Positions 26,776 to 37,930 of a DNA stretch of 64,000 nt are shown here, one piece after another (the first letter of the stretch is position 1; every line of letters starts with the position of its first letter). The translations under genes and the position numbers were made by a program. Below the pieces are notes generated by a model, which was given only the letters and a program-made list of their open reading frames with translations, had not been told where the DNA came from and searched no databases. Source of the DNA: Dictyophora rubrovolvata (taxonomy: Eukaryota; Basidiomycota; Agaricomycetes; Phallales; Phallaceae). The stretch lies in assembly GCA_029959195.1 (NCBI GenBank), contig CP114117.1, positions 2,232,001-2,296,000 of the forward strand, in the 5' to 3' direction.

Positions 26776-29190
26776 ATGAAACTCAAGGACAAAATCAATG
26801 ATTGGAAGGGATCAGAACCCTTTATAACCTTCGAGTATTTCCCTCCGAAGACAGATCAGGTATCATTATATCACTAGTAGCCCAAATAATTTCATTATTT
26901 CTCATCTCAACGCATGCAGGGATTCGCGAATCTTTTAGGACGCATCAGTCGCATGTTAGAGTTGCATCCTATTGCCATTAGTATAACTTGGGGTGCTGGC
27001 GGTACGACCAAAGATCGCAGTCTTGAATTAGCACGTTTGTCCCAGTCCGAGTACGGCGCTGAGACGATTCTGCACTTGACCTGCACCAACGTGCAGAAAG
27101 GAACAATCGAAGATACTTTAAGGGTATTGCCTTTTGATATCGTTACTTATTCTATAATTAATTTTTTTCTTTCTCGAAGGAGGCAAAACGAATAGGAATC
27201 CAGAATATCCTTGCTTTAAGAGGAGGTAAGTTATTGACTTGAACGCCTATGAAGATGAGTCGGAAAGGTTTATTTAAGACAAGTTTTTTTCCTTTCAAAG
27301 ATCCACCTCGAGGTTCAGAATATTGGATACCGACCGATCCACGTTTCACTCACGCGCAAGATTTAGTTGAGTATATCAACACCTCAGATGAGTTTTCCGG
27401 CCAATTCTCTATCGGAGTTGCTGGTAATTTGTTTCAAAAGTACATACTTGAACAAGGAAATAATCGTCCTTTGCAGGCTATCCGGATGGTCATCCCGATA
27501 ACGAGGTTAGCGAAGAAGAAGAATTGGAGTTGCTAAAGCGCAAGGTCGATGCTGGTGCTGATTTTATTATAACACAATTGTTTTATGATGTCGATGGTTT
27601 CTTGTCTTGGGTTTCCCGAGTTCGCTCCAAAGGTATTACGCCCCTTCTTTGTCATTTCACTTCTGTTTTCTAAAAGAAATGAAACTAGGTATCCAAGTCC
27701 CGATTATTCCTGGAATTATGCCTATTCAAAGTTACGCATCGTTTCTCCGGGTCACCAAACTTTGTGGCATACGAATTTCTCCAGATTTGCTGACAACCAT
27801 AGCACAAATTAAGGTGGAGCACAATTCCTTTTGGCATGATCAATCCGAATTCCGTTCACCCTTAGCCCGTAGCATGACGATCAAAAAGTAAAAGACTTCG
27901 GAATAAGCCTGGCCATCAAAATGATTGAAAAGTTGAGAAATGAAGGAAACGTCTCTGGGTTTCATTTTTATACCCTAAACTTGGAGAAAAGCGTTCAAAA
28001 AGTTCTCGAAGGCCTGCGATGGACAGGAGGAAAATCGGGCAACGTCAATCAGAACAAGTTGATTTCTGTACGTTTTCCTATTTCTCTCCTTATTTGTATA
28101 CCTTAAATTTGAATAGGACAACGTTGAACAAATCCCCAAGAGTGAGGGTGACCTAGTCATATCTCCGCATGCGGCTTCTGTGTCTGCCATGAATAACTTG
28201 AATGTTCGTCCCCCATCCGATGCTGGGTCCATGGGTAAAGGGGAGATTAACAACGCTGCGACATGGGATGAATTTCCGAACGGTCGCTTCGGCGATTTCA
28301 AGAGTCCAGCTTATGGTATCCCCACTCTCTGGGATAATGGATTAAGTTCCAAAGTAAAACTTGAAATCTTATCATTTGTTTTCTCAAGCTCAATTTCCAA
28401 CCAGCCATCAGAAATTCGATCCCAATGGGGGCGTCCAAAGACGATGAACGATCTTATGGAGATTTTTCTAGCATACCTACATTCAAAAATAGAAAGCACT
28501 CCCTTCTCGCCCACTCCACTTTCTCCTGAGGCCAATCTGATCATGCCCTACCTTGAAAAATTGACAATACGAGGTTGGTGGACTGTAGGATCACAACCCG
28601 CTATCGATGCCGCTTCTTCTGAAGATGAATTAGTCGGATGGGGCCCTCGGGGTGGTTATATTTTTCAAAAGGCCTTCGTCGAATTTTTTGCGGAATTAGA
28701 CGATGTGCAGGCACTAAAAGAACGCATACAAAAACATAACTGCGGCATGATCACCTTTTTGGCTGGTAATCTACATGTACAGTGGTTTTTTCGTACTCTG
28801 AGACTTTGATATTGGTTGATATAAAGTCCGCAGGGAGATTATGAAACAAACATGGACGAAGACAGTACAAATGCGGTGACATGGGGAGTATTTCCAGGAC
28901 ACGAAATAGCTCAGTCAACTATCATTGAACGGGAGAATTTTTTATCATGGAAGGTGAATATCTATCTTCGCTGTTTGCGTACAGAAACATGATTGAGCTC
29001 TGCGTTGTTGTGGTACTAGACTGAAGCTTTCTCAACCTGGCTGGATTGGGCACAATTGTATCCACCAGAATCTCCAGAACACCGTCTTCTGGACGAAGTC
29101 AGAAAGACTCGATGGCTTGTTAGTGTCATTCACCACGATTATAAAAATCCTATGGCGCTCTGGACGTTTTTACTAGACGAGCAGATATAA
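26776..29190 (+). CDS. MET13: Methylenetetrahydrofolate reductase
   Basis: Reduces methylene-THF to methyl-THF for methionine synthesis. N-terminal flavin barrel: [115 protein letters not shown]. The eukaryotic C-terminal regulatory domain follows: [72 protein letters not shown] and [15 protein letters not shown]. The protein ends LDEQI, TAA 29188-29190. About ten short introns. Fungi usually have two paralogues (MET12 and MET13); I cannot be sure which this is. The start at 26776 ([12 protein letters not shown]) matches the usual N terminus. Confidence 0.93.
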
Positions 29191-29238
29191 TAAAATAACA
29201 AAATCATAGTAACTACATGCAATTGCACGTCACTAAAC

Positions 29239-29844
29239 TCATTCTTCCGTTAAGCCCAAATTGTTCATCAATGCATCTTGATCGTCATCCACCGTTGTTT
29301 CCTCATCTTCTTCCGCCTCGGCATTCGTGTCGTCCAGGTCCAGCATGTTAGCGTCAAGGTCCTGCATAGACTCATTTTCGTGATCATCGCCATTAGATGG
29401 AGGACCATTGGAGGGAGAATTAATTTCTGAAGGAGATAAGGAAACCTTTTTGAAAGAATAGCGTCAGAGAGAGAGAAAAGTGTTAATGAACACAAGATAT
29501 GAAATCACATCGTTTTTTTCTTCTTGAGCAGTTTGTTGTTTCCCCAAAGGTATTAGCCAAGCAGCCCCTCTGGTTTTTATCCCATTGCGCTAACCCTCAC
29601 TCGTCAAAAGCCAACCCATAAGACAAGATCTTTAGCATAGACAACTGACAATGTCTTCTATTTCGTTCTCTTCTTCACTGAGTTCGTCAAGTTCCTGATA
29701 AAGGTCCCGATAGTCGTTGATGCGCAGGGGTGCGCGGCCAAGCTGCGACAAAGGCTTAGGATGAGGTCTAGGAGGTGACGGTAAAAAGATTGGAAAGAAA
29801 GGGAATTGCGGAATCAAGGTCGATGTGGTTGGAATACGCGACAT
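29239..29844 (-). CDS. APC15: Small acidic protein, probable anaphase-promoting complex subunit Apc15
   Basis: Three exons read cleanly in phase 0. Exon 1 begins MSRIPTTSTLIPQFPFF and contains HPKPLSQLGRAPLRINDYRD and an acidic helix, ending at EIEDI before a GTCAGT donor. Exon 2 (RNGIKTRGAAWLIPLGKQQ to EEKND) carries the WLIPLGK..TAQEEKND motif that resembles the short core of Apc15. Exon 3 is an acidic tail (MQDLDANMLDLDDTNAEAEE) ending NNLGLTEE, with TGA 29239-29241. About 160 residues. Apc15 helps release the mitotic checkpoint complex from the APC/C. The assignment depends on one short motif plus overall shape. Start codons of this gene and DNMT1 are 168 bases apart. Confidence 0.65.
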
Positions 29845-30012
29845 GTAACAGCCTAAGCGATGTCACGCGGACATAACAAATTTATTGTCTGCGCATACAC
29901 GTCGCCGGGCGAGACGGTTTTCTGCAAGAAAAAGACTCTCAACGTTAACATCATCGCTCGACGGCCGAATTCTTGTTAAAGTTTAGACTATAAAGTATAG
30001 TATAACCCGATT
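29845..30012. promoter_or_regulatory. APC15-like/DNMT1 divergent promoter
   Basis: 168 bases between the two start codons, GC-rich in the middle (CGCCGGGCGAGACGG) and AT-rich near DNMT1. No ACGCGT box here, but one (about 30163) lies in the first intron of DNMT1. Confidence 0.4.
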
Positions 30013-33000
30013 ATGCCAATGTCCGAGTCCGAGTCGCCCCGACACAAACGCACACCGCCATCCGATAAAGATTCAATAAGTCATATCTCGAAAAAAAGAA
30101 AAGTATATGTAGAGGTATGAGGATTTGACTTTTTATCTATTCTTCAGTACAATATTAATACGCGTGTTATTTAGGTTCCTCGCCTGCGGATTCAATTGCC
30201 AAAACCAACCCCAACAACTAGCGTTGCCGCTTCGGCTCGAACTACGTCACCAGGTGCTAGTCGTTAGTTGCAATCGTTCTCCCAAGTTTTTATTTGGCTA
30301 AATAAGAAATAAACTCTTAGTTGATACATCACTTTGGGATGTCAAAGTTGGACGAAACCGGTCACTTTCCGTGGACTCTACGTCGGAATCCAACTCAAGC
30401 ATAACCCCTCCGCCGAGTAAATGGTTCGATGCCGTTGAAATTACGCCATGTTCTAATAACCGTTGTATGTGTCGCAAGGGCAAATCAGTTGCTGATGTTC
30501 ATCTCAGCTAACCATTGATCATAGCTTTAACATACCAGCGCCGTTCCAGTGAGATAGCGGAAAGCGGTTCAGTAATAATACCGGGTGAATCTCCAGGGTT
30601 TGCCTCGAAATTAGACGATGTTCCTGTCAGGAATCTTTCCGATTTCGTTTTTTATGATTCCGAAAGGCAATTGACCCCTTTCGACGAAGTCTTGAGGAGG
30701 CTATCCTCTTCAAGTTCCAATGTCGTCTTCGGCTCCGGCCTGGTCACCTCCTGTTCAGAAGCAGGTGAATCACCACCGTCAATAACAGCACATGCACCTA
30801 CAGTAACCTTGTCACCAATCGTCGATTATTGGACCGATTACACGACCCGGGATTTGTAAGTTGAAAAAGCCTTCATATTTTTTTCCTTAGGACTCATTTC
30901 TTCTCCAAGAGTTGGTTTATGGCAACTGAGAGTAGTAGCGGTCAAAACACGTTTTGCATGGTATATCCTGCAAGCACCGGCAGACATCTATGTGTCGAGT
31001 TACCAGCTTTTCTGGGCAGCTCACTTTATTACGTGGCGTGCTGTGCATGCACTGCGGCAGAAGCCAGACACGACCCATCAGGAGTTTTTTTCGTATTTGA
31101 GAAAGGCTAGGGACATTGATTTCCTCAACATAATGGGACGGGAAATCACTCAATATGATTTATCCCGTCCATTTGTGGTTTGTCTTTGCCGCTGTCTCTG
31201 TGAATGCATCTCTTGACTGAAGATTGCCAACAGGCCACTTATCTGCTTGAGCAGCTAGATGGAAAGAACGCGATATTGAAGTATATGCGACAGCTTCCCC
31301 TAGTTCTAGGATTTGCCCGGCAAGAAGCCCCTTTGGGAATCGTACCGCTGATGAATGGAAGTGATACACAAACTGTCGTCACTCCCCGTGTGTTTTCGAT
31401 AGCACAGCATTTATTCCATCCTTTATTGTTTGTCGATGGAGGGAGGTGCCTACCCCCCCAACAAGAAATCATCAACCCCCCATTATTGCATCCAGACGAC
31501 CCGTCCAAAGTCTCTTGGGGAAGTTCAATACCAGGCAATCATGCTAGTCAACAAATGTACTCTAGCATTTGTATTGACGGCGTAGTGTATAAAGTTAGTA
31601 GCAGTTCCTTTATTATTTCGTCATCTTTCTAACTTCAACTTAGATTGGTGACTGTATTATGGTATGCATCTTTTTCAAGCTATATTCAGTGTGCCTAATT
31701 CTTCTTTTACTTAGGTGAAACCAGGTGTCGATGATTTAACTCATCGAGCGTTGAATGCAAAACAGCGGCACTCGCTGTCACATCAAAATCATATGGGAGA
31801 CTGTGTCTGGTGGGTCTTCAAATAAAAAAATTACTTCAGCGTATTTGAATTTTCACTGCTTTTAATCATTATTGCGTAGGTTCTGTAAAATACAATATAT
31901 GTTCGACTCGAGCTTATCAGAATCGAGGATAGAGCCCCTCCTGCACGTGCAGTGGTTCGAGCATAGCAGCAAAACTCTTTTGCAGGAGATGGCGCACCCA
32001 CTGGAATTGTTCGCATTATATGAATGCGATGATATTGCCGTCGGCGCTGTTCTTGGTTTAGTAGATGTTGTACATCCTAATTCAACGGACTTCGAGCCGG
32101 ACGGATATTATTGTCGGTGAGTTTGGAGAATAGCGCCGTTGATTTGTCACTTGACATTTTCAAGTTTTATCTGGGACTCGGAAAACTCGTCCTTTATTCA
32201 ATATTCACCTGCCGACCATCCTTCGGGTTCCTGTGAATCCTGCGAGAAAATATGTCAACAGGAGCTCTTAGACAGCAACGATGCAGTGAAGTGCACTCCC
32301 AGTAAACTAACCCTCAAGAGTGGTACAGAGTACCATGTAAATGATTTTGTTTACATATCAGATAATAATGATTGCTTGTATACCATCGGCCAACTACTCA
32401 AATTTTCAGGATCTGACAGCTCAGGAAGGTGGAAAGCACAGGTTTTGTTGTTCGGCCGTTTTGACGATGTTGCTCGACTTGAAGATAACCAGGCACAAGA
32501 TGAGGTATGTTTTCATGTTTATGGCTTTTTTATTGTTAAAACTACAAAACACGCTTACAGAGAAGATTATTTCAAACGGATGAGAAGCTTTGGATTTCGC
32601 CGACAGCATTTCAAGGGAAATGCTGGATCTCCAACTACGATGAGATCGACGATGAACACGGCTTAGAGACGTATTATGTGGATCGATGGGCTCCGACACG
32701 AACGTGCTCAAAACTGTCAGAGTTGAAGGCTCTGAGAGAAAAGGTCCAAAGATGTCCCGTATGTCTTGATAAAACAAGACAAACACGTGACGAGCGGCGC
32801 ACGTATAAACGAGACCACGTTCCACTTCGAGTGATGGAATTATTTGCAGGTAATCTCATTTCATGATCATGTATCTCCATACATAAGTTTCTATGATATT
32901 AGGAGCAGGCGGTCTGTCTACTGGTCTCGAGCAAGCGGGATTCGCGAAGTCGTACTGGGCCGTCGAGTTATCGCCCAGTGCGGCCGCCACATTCCAGTAT

Positions 33001-34878
33001 GGGCTCATCTGAGCTTTCTTGTTCTCTCTCTAGTGTATAACACTATTTTGTTTAGAGCAAACCATGACGATGCCGTAGTGTACAATGAAGACACGAACAT
33101 ATGTCTTCAAAGTGCGCTGGATGAGGCAGCGGGAAAGCCAGGACGACATCTCCAAACTGTGAAAGACGGGAAGCGCCTTATGCCTCGACCTGGGGAAGTC
33201 GACTTCATTGCTGGAGGTTTTCCATGCCAAAGCTTTTCTGGCATGAACCATCAACGAAAAAAAAGCGATGATGATATCCGGTATGTCATCATTTTTTGTA
33301 CATATATGCTTACTTTGCTGAATATATATCCTAGGACGACTTTAGTAGCTAATATGCTTTCCTACGTCGACTTATACCGGCCCCGCTTTGTGTTAATGGA
33401 GAATGTCAAAGGTCTCCTACAACATCACAGCAAGATTGGCCGCCTTGGATCGAGTGAAGATATCGCAGACACCGTTGAGGAAGTGAAGATGTCGATCGTA
33501 AAGCTCATCCTTCGGACACTATTGCACATGGGGTTGGTCATTCTCTTTTATATTTCATATGCTTTATTCCATGTATGTCTAGTTATCAAATCCGATTTCG
33601 AGTTTTAGAAGGTGAGACAGCTGGTTTAATACTTTTATTCACTGCCTGATATGGAGATTACCCTATAGCTGCAGACTACGGCTCCCCACAGCGAAGAGAG
33701 CGAGTCATCTTCATGGCGGCTCGTTGCGGAGAGGTTCTTCCATCGTTTCCGCTTCCAACGCACGTAACTGAATCCTACCGCGGACAAATTCTCACGTTGC
33801 CCACCGGCGACAAACTCCACCCTGTCGGACGCTCTGGGAAACAACATGCACCATTTCGCGCGTTGACGGTTGCTGACGCTATCAGCGATCTGGTGAGTGT
33901 ACAGTTCAACTTCTGCCCCATTTCTAGCACCAATATTCATCGAAGCCGAAATTCTCATGGATCCATCCGGGATGTGAATTCGGTGAAGACCCTGACTCAT
34001 CAATCGATGCGGATTGCAGGATCTTTTCAGCCGTTTCCAGCCAAAACCGCAATTTGGTTGGATTTCCAGCACCCGTTGCGTATCGAACCGGACCATTGAC
34101 GCGATATCAACAAAACTTGCGCACTTCGGAGCAGATGGTAACGTTACACTGTTCTAGAACATTTCAAACGGCCGTTGTTGAACGGTGAATAACACTTCCA
34201 AACATATAACCTTTAAGCCCTATTCATTAACTCTTTCAAGTGTTTGGCATATTTGCAGCCACGAACATCCTAAACCAGCCGGTATTATCACTGATTCCAT
34301 TTATACCCGCCAGATCTCACTGCATATAACTAGATCTACCTCAGCAGTTTTGGACCCCTGCTTTAAGGACCGCCATTAAAAATAACTCACAAAAAACGTG
34401 GAAAAGTATGTATTTTATTTCCTCTATTTCTGTTGTAATTAATTATTATATGAAATAGCACGGTTTGCTTGTCGTTTGCAGTGGGACAAAGCATTCAATA
34501 CCGCATTGACAACATGTCGGCCCTTCAGTAAGGGTACCAGCGTTTTACATCCGACGGTTTGACCACCCTTTACACCTCAATGACATCATACTAACTGTTA
34601 GTGTATTCTATAGCAGAAGCGCATTATCACAGCTCGGGAATGCGCTCGGTCCCAAGGCTTCCCCGACGATTATCATTTTGTTCAGGAGGCAGACTGTCGA
34701 GACTGGTCGAAATTACTGGACGATGTAGGTGGAAGACGTTGCATGGTCTGACATATGACTGATAGCATAGAAGATACACAAACAGATTGGGAACGCAGTT
34801 CCTGTGCCTTTAGCGAGAGCTCTTGGTCGTTCAATCGGGGCTGCAGTTTTCGAGAAATGGCAAAGCACTCGTGCATAG
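30013..34878 (+). CDS. DNMT1: DNMT1-type DNA (cytosine-5) methyltransferase, RFTS-BAH-BAH-MTase
   Basis: Predicted maintenance methyltransferase in the nucleus. Order seen: basic Ser/Pro-rich head, RFTS domain (VRNLSDFVFYDSERQLTP ... FAWYILQAPADIYVSSYQLF), two BAH domains (YKIGDCIMVKPGVDD onward; YHVNDFVYISDNNDCLYTIG onward), then the catalytic domain. Motifs: I ELFAGAGGLSTGLE, IV GGFPCQSFSGMN with the catalytic Cys codon at 33225-33227, VI FVLMENVKGLL, VIII YGSPQRRERVIFMAA, TRD PVAYRTGPLTRYQQNLRT, IX TARECARSQGFPDDYHF, X KQIGNAVPVPLARALG, ending FEKWQSTRA, TAG 34876-34878. No CXXC zinc finger is visible. The target-recognition part is cut by several small introns (after VVER at about 34184, near 34283, 34405, 34559, 34732), which make it look broken until spliced. 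More than a dozen introns in all; about 1,200 residues. Confidence 0.92.
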
Positions 34879-35095
34879 CCGGTACAGGTACAAATGCAAA
34901 GAACGGACGCGAAAGCAAGGAGATGGAAAATTCTATTGTGGGGAAGGAAGGGATTTACAGAACAAGCTCCCCAATAGGACGCAGCCCTTAAACTACCTTG
35001 AATTACACACGCGCGCACACTCGTGCATAGCTCATTTGTGCTACTAGATCGATAGAAACGCGTGATATTATAATTTAAATATGATACAAAGCTAT

Positions 35096-37829
35096 TTATG
35101 CATGCTCCCAGCTTCCGTCATTACTCCCCGGACTAGTCCGTCCCTTTTGTACTGGTTCATCTTTGTAGTGGGATTCCTCATTATTTCCCGAGTATTCGAT
35201 GTGGGCACCGTTTGCGCCTGGTGCCAGCGGCTGCCGTATGCTAATTTCTTCATCGTCGGAAATTTCACCAAACGCATCATACAACTCCTTAGTACGACCT
35301 CTGTCTCGACCCCTCGATCCATAACTCCCCTGGTCCACCATAGGGACATCCTCGCCACGGGACAATGGATCATAATCGTGTAACTGCCTTTGCCGTCGAC
35401 AAAAGTATATCGTAGCTGCGAAACCAAATATAATTATGGCAGCTATGCTAAAGACCAGCCATGTGGATTTTTTCAACAGTTTAGACATGCCAGAAAAATA
35501 TCCCTCGTCCAAGGCTGGTTCAGAAATTTCATCATTGCCAGGTACAGTGGGTGTCTCGGTGCTTCCTGGAACATTTCCAGCGTCTCCAGGCAGATGTGCA
35601 GTAGGTTTCGGATAGGTTTTTGTTGTGCCGCTGGCAACTACTGATGGCTGTACGGGAGCGGAGTTGCCTGGAGAAGGTGTATCAACCTTTAAAACGTACG
35701 GTTTAGCAGCTGCTGCATCAATCGAAGAACCGAACAGTGACATTGTCCATCCCAGTAGAAAACCTTCCTGGGATTTCTGTTTTTGATCGGAGACTGTTAA
35801 GGTCCATTCCCCGACAGGTGATTCGCCCCTGTTCATGTTCATGGTGGTTATTTTTAATTAAGACGAGTAAATGTAAGATATACCAATGTTTAATTGTCAT
35901 GAATGTCCATCCTAGGTATCCGCTCGTGCTGGTGTCCCTTGACCGCGCACCTCCAAGCATGCTAACAACGCCTTGGGGGCTAGACAAGTCAACTTGAACG
36001 TCGCCTCTTTTAGTGTGATTAACCCATATCTTCACCGTAATATGCTCAATGCTCTCAATGTTGTTTTCGACCAGTATGTCAGAAGTAATGGTCATTTTGC
36101 TCGAGATACCCTCTGGTGGAATACGTAGACCTCCTAGCATGTTATTTTTTTCATCTACTTTCCCATCGCCCAATTCAAGAAGAGGTAAGTCTACCCAGGC
36201 TTGTGGTTTGACTAACTCCCATGTTATGGCTGCATTGACGAAGCGCCAAGCGTCAAGGAGCCCATACCCGTATTTATAGCTGTAAGGTCGCCCAACAGCT
36301 GTGCGGTCCCAGTCGGGATCGTCAGGATTGACCTGAACAGCAGTTGTAACACACAGATGTTGGATATCACGCCAAGTCAATTCTGGTCTATTTCTGATCA
36401 ATAGAGCCCCAAGACTCCAGGAACCATTACATACCTTGCTTCAAGGGCTAATGCAAATACTGCGGATGCAAATGGAGCTGCAGCCGATGTACCACCATGA
36501 CCGTATGTGCACTTGTCTTGTCCAACATCGGTAGTAGCCTGAAAAAAATGAGGATTAGTTAGTTGACTAGCCAGGAAGTCAGATTATTTCTTACGATACT
36601 TTTGCCACTTCCAGAACTATAGGTCACAATCATATTTGCCGCACAGGCTTCGGAATAATAGGGAGAGGCTCCGGTATAATCGATCGCTCCGACAGTTACA
36701 GAGAAAATACTGTTCGTATATCCATCGAAATTACATTGATCACCCGAGGCAGCGCCATTACCGCTTGCAAACACAAAAAGGGATCCCAACCCCCCACGTC
36801 CGTTTACTACACCATTGACTATAGCTTTTTGAATCAAATAGCCGGGTCCTTCCATTGATCTGCCGTCATCTGATGGACCCCAGCTACAGCTATAGATGGA
36901 GGTATTTTGATAGGCATAGTTCAGAGCTGATGCTTCGTCGACGTCGGAAATGGGACCCGATAAAATTCGAAGCCCGGCAATTTTCGAGTTGTACGCAATT
37001 CCTAATCCACAGACGTCATTTTTAGCAGCTGAGATTTGACCTGCGCAGCGAGTCCCATGGCGATCATCAAATAGTTTGGGCGTGGGCAATGGTTCGTGGT
37101 CGTTAAAATCATATGATCCCTCTGCAAACTGAGAGTATGCGCGTGAGAATAATACAGAGAAACAAAACATATACATACAAAATTACTTGAGAGATCATTG
37201 TGTGTGTAGTCAACACCGTCGTCGACCATTGCTACGAAAACGTCTTTGCCAGTTATACCAAGATTTTCCCAAACAGGCGTTACATTCATCGTGTTTTGTG
37301 GATACTCCTCGTTAACAAGATGCCACTGACTGACAAAGATGGGATCTTTGATTTGAAGTCTAGCGGCAATAACGTTGGCGGGAGAATCAACATTTATGGA
37401 TGGTCTGGGTGGTGGAGGTGCTCGTTCTGCATGATAGGCGTCCCGTTTGCTGCGTTGCCTGGTGTCTTGTGGAAGAATTGTTACAATGGAAGAGACGATG
37501 TGTCTCGCATGAAGCGATTCTACCGACCGACGATTTGATTGTTCATCGGCGCGAATACGAAGCTCGGCATATCGTTTCAAAGTATCCTGGGTGCTTCGTT
37601 TGCGAGACTTTGCGACACGAACAAGCCAAAAGCTTTCTAGTGAACCTAGCTGATTCAATAATTCAACGTCCAAGGCATCTGCAACCTCGCTCATTGAGGC
37701 TGGTGCGGTTGGCGTGTGCTCTATAACATAATAGTTATACGTGGCATAATCTGGTTTGTGAGGAATCGATTTAGACAAGACATTAGAAAAGAACAGGCAT
37801 CCTAAAAGATGCCATAAAGAGAGTTTCAT
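35096..37829 (-). CDS. KEX2: Kexin, furin-type proprotein convertase
   Basis: Late-Golgi membrane serine protease that cuts after dibasic sites in secreted precursors. Signal peptide MKLSLWHLLGCLFFSNVLSK, then a pro-region with basic pairs (KSRKRS, RQRSKRDAYH). Catalytic triad: Asp in VAMVDDGVDYTHNDL, His in FDDRHGTRCAG, Ser in CTYGHGGTSAAAPFA; oxyanion Asn in FVFASGNGAASGDQC. The P domain follows (EHITVKIWVNHTKRGDVQVD, LSSPQGVVSMLGGARSRDTS, WTLTVSD). A Ser/Thr/Pro stalk leads to one membrane span (WLVFSIAAIIIFGFAATIYF) and a cytosolic tail with acidic and tyrosine-containing sorting-like sequence (YDAFGEISDDEE), ending GSWEHA. About five introns. Only 101 bases separate its start from the stop of the upstream POT1 gene on the same strand. 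Confidence 0.95.
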
Positions 37830-37930
37830 GGTGGTATAAGTTGGGAGTGGTGGTCAGAGTGCGGGACCCATCAAGAAACGGCAAACGAAACTCCGCGCTC
37901 TCAGGCTGGCGAACCGCATTACGTTTCACT

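Noticed and set aside
29490-29650. Apparent frameshift in the APC15-like gene
   Set aside because: A 58-base intron from GTCAGT to GGGTTAG restores phase 0 and gives WLIPLGK, so no mutation is needed.
32150-32700. Open stretches antisense to the BAH domains of DNMT1
   Set aside because: Shadow frames of a well supported gene; no domain and no start context.
34130-34500. Apparent stops and frame change in the target-recognition part of DNMT1
   Set aside because: Each is removed by a plausible GT..AG intron (after VVER, near 34283 and near 34405), and motifs IX and X follow in frame, so the gene is treated as intact.
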